Positions 40,238 to 47,470 of a DNA stretch of 64,000 bases are shown one piece after another. The number at the start of each line of letters is the position of its first letter. Positions within the stretch are counted from its first letter, which is position 1. The DNA is from Dactylosporangium sucinum (lineage in GTDB: Bacteria; Actinomycetota; Actinomycetes; Mycobacteriales; Micromonosporaceae): NCBI RefSeq assembly GCF_014647515.1, contig NZ_BMPI01000057.1:293-64292 (forward strand), in the 5' to 3' direction. The notes beneath the pieces are model-generated. The model searched no databases, was not told the DNA's origin, and saw nothing but the letters and a program-made list of their open reading frames with translations. A program made the position numbers and the translations under genes.

Positions 40238-40333
40238 CCCCCGCCCCAGAGCACCCACCCCACACCGCTAGGTTCAACGCGCCCTCCAGCACGTCGCCCA
40301 AGCCGCTTGGGGGCACGGGATGGAACCCCACAA

Positions 40334-40560
40334 AACCGCGGACGAACCCCGCGGAGCCAGAAAGCCGCGCGTGCGAGCGCGCCGGCTCGCGAACCCCGAC
40401 TCAACCGCGGGCGAACCCCGCGGCACAAGAAGCACCACGGCGAGCGTGAGTCGGGGAACCGCACCAAACCGCGGGCGCAGCCCGCGGAACAAGAAGCACC
40501 ACGGGGAGCGTGAGTCGGGGAGCCGCACCAAACCGCGGGCGCAGCCCGCGGAGCTAGAAA
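40334..40560. repeat. about four tandem 64-69 bp units, each with a GC hairpin
   Basis: The 418 nt between polX and the next small gene hold no convincing gene. AACCGCGG recurs at 40334, 40403, 40467 and 40531, giving periods of 69, 64 and 64. The last two units are nearly identical; each contains CCGCGGGC-GCA-GCCCGCGG, a perfect 8-bp stem with a 3-nt loop, followed by an AAGAAGCACCACGG or related stretch and GAGCGTGAGTCGGGG. The first two units are more diverged, with CGAACCCC in the loop. Because 64 is not a multiple of 3, the repeat is not a coding repeat. It may end polX transcription or be a mobile intergenic repeat. Confidence 0.85.
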
Positions 40561-40655
40561 CAGCAGCAACAACAACATCACTCTTGTCCGGCGGTTCATT
40601 CCATGTTCAACTGGCGCTCCTAGATTTCCGCGGGCAACGACTGGAAGGAAACAAG

Positions 40656-40763
40656 ATGTCCGCTCTGCTCTCCGCCATCGCGGTCGAGGTGGTCAGCGCT
40701 CTGCTCGTCTCGCTCGTCGTCGTCGCGGTCCGCCGCCTCTTCAGCCGCCCCGCGGCCGCCTGA
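40656..40763 (+). CDS. 35-residue single-pass membrane peptide
   Basis: This short ORF encodes MSALLSAIAVEVVSALLVSL followed by VVVAVRRLFSRPAAA: one TM helix (about 4-25) with a lone Glu inside and a basic C-terminal end. GGAAGGAAACAAG precedes the ATG, a fair ribosome site. It lies upstream of a 143-residue membrane protein and a giant P-type ATPase on the same strand. Short TM peptides such as KdpF or MgtS/MgtR are known to attach to cation pumps, so a regulatory subunit is possible; that is inference. Confidence 0.55.
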   Translation: MSALLSAIAVEVVSALLVSLVVVAVRRLFSRPAAA

Positions 40764-40859
40764 ACCGAAGCGGGTCGCGGGTCACCCGATCCGCTGGCCC
40801 GTCCGTGGGTTGATCGTATGAGCGCCGGGTAAGCCTCTTCTTTCTGGAGGTACTGACCC

Positions 40860-41291
40860 ATGACGACAACCACGCAGACACGTACGCGCACCCGTCCGCG
40901 GGCCGGTGGGACACAGACCGCGAACCAGCGGCCGTCCAGGGCGCGAAAAGCGGCGACGCCGGCCAAGGCTACGCAGAAGGTGGAACAGAAGCCCGCACCG
41001 AAGCCCCGGCAGACGGCACAGGCGCCCGACCAGGAGCTGGTGACCTGGGAAGACGTGCCGATGCCACACCTGAAGGTGCCGGTCGTCCACATGGGCTCGG
41101 GCGCCCGCATGGGTTCGGCGGTCGAGCGCGTCCGGGCCGCGGTGGAGCCCCGGCCCGGGCGGCTGCTGTACTACGGCGGCGTCGGGGCGCTGGCCGTCCT
41201 CGGCGTCCTCGAGTGGCCGGTCGCCCTCGCCGCCGCGGCAGGGGTGTGGGTGGCGACGCACGAACGTCGCCGCACCGCTACCAGCGGGTGA
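40860..41291 (+). CDS. basic protein with C-terminal membrane segment, upstream of P-type ATPase
   Basis: I do not recognise this 143-residue protein as a named family. Residues 1-60 are Thr/Arg/Lys/Ala/Pro-rich and probably disordered. A short conserved-looking LVTWEDVPMPHLKVPVVHMG follows (about 60-80). Residues about 100-135 are hydrophobic (one long helix or a hairpin), then a basic tail. TCTGGAGGT before the ATG is a good ribosome site. Its stop overlaps the GTG of the following P-type ATPase (GTGA), so the two are translationally coupled. It may be an accessory subunit of the pump. Confidence 0.75.
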   Translation: MTTTTQTRTRTRPRAGGTQTANQRPSRARKAATPAKATQKVEQKPAPKPRQTAQAPDQELVTWEDVPMPHLKVPVVHMGSGARMGSAVERVRAAVEPRPGRLLYYGGVGALAVLGVLEWPVALAAAAGVWVATHERRRTATSG

Positions 41292-44200
41292 CCGCGCGAA
41301 GCGGAAACCGGCCGTCCCGCGGCCGGCGGAAGGCCTGGGCGCGGGACGGCTTCGCGCACATCGAGATTCGCGGCGCCAGGCGGGGCCTGGTCACCGCAGA
41401 GCACGGGCGGCTGGTCGAGGAGACCGTCGCCGCGCTGCGCGGCGTGGACTGGGCCGCGTGGAACGCGGCGCTCGGCCGGCTGATCGTCAGCTACGACGAG
41501 GGCGGCGTCGACCTCGGCGATCTCGTCGACGCCGTCACGGAGGCCGAGTCCGGCTTCCTGGCCGACGGCGCCTCCAGCCTGGACGCGGAGTCACGGCAAC
41601 GGGTCACGCTGGCCGCCGACGTCCTGGGCGCCGCCGGGTCATTCGTGGCCCGCCAGCTGCGGCTGCCCGCGGCGGCGCGCGAGCTGACCGCGCTCGTCAC
41701 GCTGGTCGACCACATACCGGGCGTCCGGTCGAGGCTGCGCCGGGTGCTGGGCCGCCACGAGGCCGACCTCCTCGTCTCCGCGCTCGGCGCGACGATCAAC
41801 GCCGCGGGCCAGGCCGAGCTGTCGCTGCTCGCGGACGCGGGCCTGCGCGGCATCCTGCTGCGGGAGATGTCGGCGCAGCGCGACACCTGGCAGCGCCGGT
41901 CGGGCGAGCTGACCCGCACCGCCACCGCGAGCCGGGCCGCGAGGGCCGGCGGCGACCGGCCCGTCGAGCTGCCCGACGGGCCGGTCGAACGGTACACGCG
42001 CCGGGTGAGCACGGTGACGCTGCTCCTCGCCGCCGCGGCGACGCAGCTACCCAGCGGCGTGCGCCGGGCGGCCCGGGTGCTGATGGCCGGCGCGCCCGCT
42101 CCCGCGCACACCGGACAGGAGGCGTTCGCCGGCGGCCTCGGGCGGCTCCTCGCGCGCCGCGACGTGCTCGTCCGCGACCGTACCGCGCTGCGCCGGCTCG
42201 ACCGCGTCGACACGATCGTCATCGACGCCGACGTCCTGACCGGCGACCAGCGGGTCATCACGCACGTGGCGCCCGTCGAGGGAACGGTCGAGGCCGCCTG
42301 GGAGGCCGCCGCACGGCAGGTCGGCACCCCGCCGGTCGACTCGGACGACGGCTGGGCGCTCACCGAGCTGCGCCATGCGGAGCACTCGATCCCGGACCCC
42401 GTCCTGAAGGACGCCCGCGCGCACGACGGGAGCCGCGGCGTCCTGCACGTGCTCACCCGCGACGGTACCGCCGTCGCCGTTGTGCTGGTGGAGGACGCGC
42501 TCGACCCGCTGACCGCGGCCGTGATCGCGGCCGGCCGCCGGGTCGGCCGGGTCCTGCTGGCCGGCGCGCCGGCCGACGTGCGCCGCCGGGTCCCCGCGGA
42601 CGGCACGGTCCCCGGCGGCTCGCGCCTCGCCGGGTCGATCCGCGCGCTGCAGGCCGACGGGCGCGTGGTGGTGCTGGTCGGCGGCCGCAACGACGCCGCG
42701 CTCGCCGCGGCGGACTGCGGGTTCGGCGTCCTGCACGAGGACCGCCGGCCGCCCTGGGGCGCCCACCTGATGGGCGGGCCCGGCCTGGAGCCGGCCTGGC
42801 TGCTGCTCGAGGCGGCGGCCTTGGCCCGCGCCGTGAGCCGGCGCAGCACCCACGTGGCGCTGCAGGGCTCGGTGGCGGGCGCGCTGCTGGGGCTCGCCGA
42901 GGTCACCGAGGCCGGCGCGCGCCGGACCTCGATCGCCACCGCCATCGCCCAAGCGGCGAACATCGCCGGCGCGATGTGGTCGGTGCGCGGGCTGTCCCGC
43001 CGCACGCCGCCCACCCCGGCCGTCGACGTCGCCTGGCACGCGCTGCCCGTCGCCGAGGTCATGCGGGCGCTGGGCACGACGCCGCACGGGCTCGACGAGG
43101 CCGACGCCGAGCAGCGCCGGCAGGAGCGCGCGACGACGGACGCCGCCGACGCGCCGGCCGGGCGGGGGGTGCTCGGCACCATCGTCGGCGAGCTCGACAC
43201 GCCGCTGACCCTGCCGCTGGCCGCCGGGGCCGGCGTGTCGGCCACGACCGGGGCGACGACCGACGCGGTGCTGGTCCTCGCCGTCATCCTCGCCAATGCG
43301 GTGCTGTCGGGCATCCAGGACGCGGCGGCCCGGCGGGCGCTGCAGCGGCTGGTGAGCGAGGCGGCGCCAACGGTCCGGCTGCGCCGCGCCGGCGTCGACC
43401 GGGTCGGGCGCATCGACGAGCTCGTCCCCGGCGACGTCGTGCTGCTGGAGCCCGGCGACGCGGTACCGGCGGACGGCCGGCTCCTCGACGCCACCGGGCT
43501 GGAGATGGACGAGTCGCCGCTCACCGGCGAGTCGGTGCCCGTCGCCAAGAGCACCGCCGCCGCGCGGGCGGAGGCGATCGCCGAGCGCACCAGCATGGTG
43601 TACGCCGGTACCACCGTGGCCGCCGGATCGGCCGTGTGCGTCGTGGTGGCGACCGGCGCGCAGACCGAGGCCGGCCGCAACGCCCTCATCGCGCTCCGGG
43701 AACCGCCGCGCAGCGGGGTCCAGCAGCGGCTGCGTGAGCTGACGAAGGCGTCGCTGCCGGCGGCCGGCGCGTCGGCGGCGGCCCTGCTCGCCGCCGGCCT
43801 GCTGCGGGGCCGGCTGGCCGAGTCGGTCAACAACGCCGTCGCGCTCGCGGTCGCGGCGATCCCGGAGGGGCTGCCGTTCATCGCGACCGCGGCCGAGCTC
43901 AGCGCCAGCCGCCGGCTGTCGCGGCGCAACATCCTCGTCCGCGACCCGCGGTCGATGGAGGCGCTCGGCCGGGCCGACGTGATCTGCTTCGACAAGACGG
44001 GCACGCTGACCGAGGGCCGCATCGCGCTGCGCAGCGTCTCCGACGGCCGCTCGCGGCTGCCGCTGGAGCGGCTCACGCCGCGGCACCGGGAGATCCTCGC
44101 CGCCGCGCTGCGCGCCAGCCCGGCCCCCAACGAGCGCGAGGCCCTCCCGCACCCGACCGACCAGGCGGTGGTGGCGGGCGCCGCGACCGCCGGCGTCGGC

Positions 44201-45622
44201 ACCGACGAGGCCGCCGACGGCTGGCGGGCCGTCCGCGAGCTGCCGTTCGAGCCGGTCCGCGGCTTCCACGCGGTGCTCGGCGCGGCGGACGCCGGTCAGG
44301 TGATCAGCGTCAAGGGCGCGCCGGAGATCACGCTGCCGCGCTGCGTGAGCTGGCGGTCCGACGGGAAGGTACGCCCGCTGACGCGCACCGACCGGCAGGA
44401 GATCGAGGCGGAGGTCGACCGGATGGCCCGGCAGGGCCTGCGGGTGCTCGCGATCGCCGAGCGAGCGGCGTCGGCGCGGGGCCGGCTGGACGACGAGCGG
44501 GTCGAACGCATGGAGTTCCTCGGCCTGCTCGGGCTGGCCGACCCGAGCCGCCCCAGCGCGGCCGAGGCGGTGGAGCGGCTGCGCCGGGCCGGCATCCGGA
44601 TCCTCATGCTGACCGGCGACCACCCGAGCACGGCGGCGGCGGTCGCGGCCGAGCTCGGCCTGCTCGACGGGGGCACCGTGGTCACCGGGCCGGAGCTGGA
44701 CGGCGCCGCGGGCGACGAGGCGCTCGTCGACGCGCTGGTGTCGAAGGCGTCGGTGTTCGCCCGGGTCAGCCCGGCCCACAAGGTCGCGGTGGTCGAGGCG
44801 CTGCACCGGGCCGGGCACAGCGTGGCGGTCACCGGCGACGGCGCCAACGACGCCCCGGCGATCCGCCTCGCCGACGTCGGCATCGCGCTCGGCGAGCAGG
44901 CCACGGCGGCGGCCCGCCAGGCGGCGGACCTCATCGTGATGGACGGCCGGATCGAGACGATCGTCGACGGCGTGGTCGAGGGCCGCGCCATGTGGGCGTC
45001 GGTCCGCGAGTCGCTGGCGCTGCTGCTCGGCGGCAACCTCGGCGAGATCCTGTTCACCGTCGGCGGCTCGCTCGTCTCGGCGACGCCGCCGCTCAACACG
45101 CGGCAGATCCTGTTCGTCAACCTGATGACGGACCTGCTGCCCGCGATCACGGTCGCGGCCCGCCCGCCGAAGCACGTCAGCCCCGACCAGCTGGTCCGCG
45201 AGGGGCCGGAGGCCTCGCTGGGCCGGACGCTGACCGGCAACGTGGTCCGCCGCGCGGTCGCGACCTCGGCCGCGACCGCGGGCGCCTGGCTGACGGCGAA
45301 GGCGACGGGGACGAACGCCCGGGCCAGCACCGTGGCCCTCGCCTCGCTCGTCGGCGCGCAGCTGGGCCAGACGGCGCTGCTGTCGGGCGGCGACCCGATC
45401 GTCCTGGGCGCGGCCGGCGCCTCGGCCGCCACCCTGGTCGGGGTCGTGCAGACCCCGGGCCTGAGCCAGTTCTTCGGCTGCCGCCCGCTGGGCCCGGTCG
45501 CCTGGGGCATCGTCCTGACCGCGACGGCGGCCGGCACGGCGCTCGGGGCGCTGCGCTTCCCGCTGCCGCTGCCGGGAGGCCCGCCGCCACATCGCGACGA
45601 GGGCACCGGCGCACCGGCGTAG
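41288..45622 (+). CDS. giant P-type ATPase with a degenerate first half (CtpH/CtpI-like)
   Basis: This 1444-residue protein resembles mycobacterial CtpH/CtpI (about 1500-1630 residues). The C-terminal ~800 residues form a complete P-type ATPase: TGES (746-749), PEGLP in TM4, DKTGT (phospho-Asp 902), TGDGANDAP and TM6 NLMTDLLP. Residues ~1-75 look like a reduced heavy-metal-associated fold without CxxC. Residues ~310-560 mirror a second P/N domain but with IDADVLTGD in place of DKTGTLTEG and GGRNDAALAAADCG in place of GDGANDAPAIRLADVG, so this copy cannot be phosphorylated. The GTG start overlaps the upstream gene. Ion specificity is unknown. A 13-bp terminator hairpin follows. Confidence 0.9.
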   Translation: MTARSGNRPSRGRRKAWARDGFAHIEIRGARRGLVTAEHGRLVEETVAALRGVDWAAWNAALGRLIVSYDEGGVDLGDLVDAVTEAESGFLADGASSLDAESRQRVTLAADVLGAAGSFVARQLRLPAAARELTALVTLVDHIPGVRSRLRRVLGRHEADLLVSALGATINAAGQAELSLLADAGLRGILLREMSAQRDTWQRRSGELTRTATASRAARAGGDRPVELPDGPVERYTRRVSTVTLLLAAAATQLPSGVRRAARVLMAGAPAPAHTGQEAFAGGLGRLLARRDVLVRDRTALRRLDRVDTIVIDADVLTGDQRVITHVAPVEGTVEAAWEAAARQVGTPPVDSDDGWALTELRHAEHSIPDPVLKDARAHDGSRGVLHVLTRDGTAVAVVLVEDALDPLTAAVIAAGRRVGRVLLAGAPADVRRRVPADGTVPGGSRLAGSIRALQADGRVVVLVGGRNDAALAAADCGFGVLHEDRRPPWGAHLMGGPGLEPAWLLLEAAALARAVSRRSTHVALQGSVAGALLGLAEVTEAGARRTSIATAIAQAANIAGAMWSVRGLSRRTPPTPAVDVAWHALPVAEVMRALGTTPHGLDEADAEQRRQERATTDAADAPAGRGVLGTIVGELDTPLTLPLAAGAGVSATTGATTDAVLVLAVILANAVLSGIQDAAARRALQRLVSEAAPTVRLRRAGVDRVGRIDELVPGDVVLLEPGDAVPADGRLLDATGLEMDESPLTGESVPVAKSTAAARAEAIAERTSMVYAGTTVAAGSAVCVVVATGAQTEAGRNALIALREPPRSGVQQRLRELTKASLPAAGASAAALLAAGLLRGRLAESVNNAVALAVAAIPEGLPFIATAAELSASRRLSRRNILVRDPRSMEALGRADVICFDKTGTLTEGRIALRSVSDGRSRLPLERLTPRHREILAAALRASPAPNEREALPHPTDQAVVAGAATAGVGTDEAADGWRAVRELPFEPVRGFHAVLGAADAGQVISVKGAPEITLPRCVSWRSDGKVRPLTRTDRQEIEAEVDRMARQGLRVLAIAERAASARGRLDDERVERMEFLGLLGLADPSRPSAAEAVERLRRAGIRILMLTGDHPSTAAAVAAELGLLDGGTVVTGPELDGAAGDEALVDALVSKASVFARVSPAHKVAVVEALHRAGHSVAVTGDGANDAPAIRLADVGIALGEQATAAARQAADLIVMDGRIETIVDGVVEGRAMWASVRESLALLLGGNLGEILFTVGGSLVSATPPLNTRQILFVNLMTDLLPAITVAARPPKHVSPDQLVREGPEASLGRTLTGNVVRRAVATSAATAGAWLTAKATGTNARASTVALASLVGAQLGQTALLSGGDPIVLGAAGASAATLVGVVQTPGLSQFFGCRPLGPVAWGIVLTATAAGTALGALRFPLPLPGGPPPHRDEGTGAPA

Positions 45623-45629
45623 CCGGACA

Positions 45630-45664
45630 GGTCGTCCGGCCCCGCAGTCCCGGGCCGGACGACC
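45630..45664 (+). terminator. strong hairpin after the giant ATPase
   Basis: GGTCGTCCGGCCC (45630-45642) and GGGCCGGACGACC (45652-45664) form a perfect 13-bp stem with a 9-nt loop, starting 8 nt after the stop. It should separate the ATPase from the downstream CNB gene. Confidence 0.8.
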
Positions 45665-45735
45665 CTGGAGAAGCGGTCACGGACCCGGTTTCCTGGAGGG
45701 AGAGCCCGGACACCGCGCCGAGGGAGGCGACATCC

Positions 45736-46200
45736 ATGATCACCGCATACGACCTGCTGGCAGCGCACCCGTTCATGGCGGGCATCCCCGGGGAGTACCT
45801 GGCGCGGATGGCACACTACTCGCACCGCGCGGTGTTCCACGCCGGCGCCCGCATCTTCAACGAGGGCGCCACCGCCAACCGGTTCTGGCTGATCCGTGAG
45901 GGCCGGGTCGACCTCGACACCGACGTCCCGGGCCGCGGCCGCGTCGTCGTCGAGTCGATCGGCGCCGGCCAGGTGCTGGGCTGGTCGTGGCTGTTCCCGC
46001 CGTACCGCTGGCATTTCGGCGCCACCGCGCCCGAGCCGGTGCTGGCCGTCACCCTCGACGGGCCGGGCATCCGCAGGCTGTGCGCCGACGAGCCGGAGCT
46101 CGGCTACGACCTGACGACCCGGCTCATGCAGGTCGTCGTCGCCCGCATGCAGGCCACCCGGATGCGGCTGCTGGACCTCTACGACACCTGCTCGACGTAG
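45736..46200 (+). CDS. stand-alone cyclic-nucleotide-binding-fold protein
   Basis: This 154-residue paralogue of the hydrogenase-operon protein (20181) opens LLAAHPFMAGIPGEYLARMAHY, then RIFNEGATANRFWLIREGRVDLD, the shared GWSWLFPPYRWHF block, and a C-terminal helix with MQATRMRLLDLY. No DNA-binding domain follows. As in the paralogue, the ribose-binding Glu of CRP-type sites is replaced (GWSW instead of GE-x-A). GAGGGAGG precedes the ATG. It lies alone between terminators or small genes; the neighbouring P-type ATPase might be its partner, but the hairpin argues for a separate transcript. Confidence 0.88.
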   Translation: MITAYDLLAAHPFMAGIPGEYLARMAHYSHRAVFHAGARIFNEGATANRFWLIREGRVDLDTDVPGRGRVVVESIGAGQVLGWSWLFPPYRWHFGATAPEPVLAVTLDGPGIRRLCADEPELGYDLTTRLMQVVVARMQATRMRLLDLYDTCST

Positions 46201-46267
46201 CGCGGCACCGCCAACCATCCGGCCGCCCCGCGGCGTCCTCTCAGGCAACCAGCCTTGAGGGGGATCG

Positions 46268-46378
46268 ATGCGCCGTAAGCTGCTCCTGCTCCTCCCGCTC
46301 CTGCTCACCGTGCCCGCCTGCGCCGGCACGACCGCCGGGTCGCAGCCCGGCGGCGTCGGTCAGCAGAAGGGCGGCTGA
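46268..46378 (+). CDS. 36-residue putative lipoprotein
   Basis: The ORF starts MRRKLLLLLPLLLTVPACAG, a lipoprotein signal peptide with lipobox TVPAC (Cys 18), then 18 Gly/Gln/Thr-rich residues. GAGGGGGATCG precedes the ATG. If real, the mature lipopeptide is 19 residues, which is very short. It could be a lysis-type peptide or a decayed lipoprotein gene. The evidence is only the signal peptide and ribosome site. Confidence 0.5.
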   Translation: MRRKLLLLLPLLLTVPACAGTTAGSQPGGVGQQKGG

Positions 46379-46434
46379 TCCTCGGGCGGCGAGGCGCCGG
46401 ATGCGGTCGTCGCCGTCCGTCCCGGTTCGACGGA

Positions 46435-47328
46435 TCAGGATGCGGACAGGTCGGCGGTGCGCAGCTGGGCGGCGTCCCGGCTGGGCGGCACGCCGAACTG
46501 GCGGCGATACTCGCGGCTGAACTGCGACGGGCTGTCGTAGCCCACCCGGCGGCTCACGGCGGTCACGTCGCCGGTCTGCGCGGCGAGCTGGAGCCGGGCC
46601 TGCTGGAGCCGGATCTGCTTCTGGAACTGGATCGGGCTCATCGCGGTGACGGCCTGGAAGTTGCGGTGGAAGGCCGAGACGCTCATGCCCGCGATCCTGG
46701 CCAGGTCCTCGACCAGGAAGCGCCGCGTGTAGTTGGCGTGGATCCACCGGACCGCCCGGGCCACGTGGCTGAGGCTGCTGTCGGGCAGGCCGAGCTGGCG
46801 CACCGCCGGACCCTGCTCGCCGGTGACGAGCCGCCAGAGGATCTCGCGCTTGGCCATCGGCGCGAGCACCGGGATGTCGCGCGGCCGGTCGAGCAGCCGC
46901 ACGAGCCGCAGGAGGGCGTCGAGCAGCTCGGTCGAGGCGTCGCTGACGGCGAGGCCGGCCGGGGCGTCGGTGCCGATGGCCGGCAGGTCGCCCGGCCCGA
47001 CCTGCAGCAGCAGCTCCGCGACGTCGGCCGGGTCGAGGTTGAGCCCGACGCCGAGGCCCGGGGAGGCCGGGGTGGCCTCGGTGAAGTGGCTGCTCACCGG
47101 GAGGTCGACCGAGGCGACGACATACTGCCCGGCCCGGTACTCGTACACGCGGTCACCGAACGCCAGGCACTTGGTGCCCTGGGTGACCACGGCGAGGACC
47201 CGCCCGTAGACGACCGGCTTCGGCGGATACGGCCGATCCGCCCTGATGATCAAGAGGTTGTCGATCGCGGTCGTCAGGTCCGGGCGGGCGTGCCGGGCAA
47301 GCAGGCTGGACAGCTCGTCGAGGACCAT
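46435..47328 (-). CDS. AraC-family transcriptional regulator
   Basis: This 297-residue regulator has an N-terminal AraC_N-type cupin domain (about 1-160; VLAVVTQGTKCLAFGDRVYEYRAG region) and a C-terminal double helix-turn-helix: FLVEDLARIAGMSVSAFHRNF and VTAVSRRVGYDSPSQFSREYRRQFG with PPSRDA at the end. It matches the CmrA-like group of AraC regulators. It diverges from the LAL regulator 142 nt away. Likely targets are the oxidoreductase, esterase or methyltransferase genes further along; this is inferred from proximity. The ATG at 47328 is the first methionine before the conserved domain. Confidence 0.9.
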   Translation of the reverse strand: MVLDELSSLLARHARPDLTTAIDNLLIIRADRPYPPKPVVYGRVLAVVTQGTKCLAFGDRVYEYRAGQYVVASVDLPVSSHFTEATPASPGLGVGLNLDPADVAELLLQVGPGDLPAIGTDAPAGLAVSDASTELLDALLRLVRLLDRPRDIPVLAPMAKREILWRLVTGEQGPAVRQLGLPDSSLSHVARAVRWIHANYTRRFLVEDLARIAGMSVSAFHRNFQAVTAMSPIQFQKQIRLQQARLQLAAQTGDVTAVSRRVGYDSPSQFSREYRRQFGVPPSRDAAQLRTADLSAS

Positions 47329-47470
47329 ACGTGAGTGTAGAACGCGGCGCGCGCCACCCATCGGCCCCGTTCGACAGGATCGAGCCGAAGATCGCGAGCT
47401 TTGGGCAAGCGGCTCCGGTTCGGCGGCTGTTTTCATGGGGCGGTACCGCGACTGTCGCTCTGGGGTTGGT

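Noticed and set aside
40307..40531. Repeated peptide RTKPRAQPAE in frames across the repeat block
   Set aside because: The DNA repeat period of 64 changes frame each unit, there is no ribosome site, and similarity is explained by the DNA repeat.
40334..40560. CRISPR-like array
   Set aside because: Units are contiguous 64-69 bp tandem repeats with no unique spacers, and no cas gene is present.
42047..45592. Long minus-strand open frame (about 1181 codons) opposite the giant ATPase
   Set aside because: Low-complexity Arg/Gly/Gln composition and full overlap with a motif-rich P-type ATPase; a shadow of codon bias.
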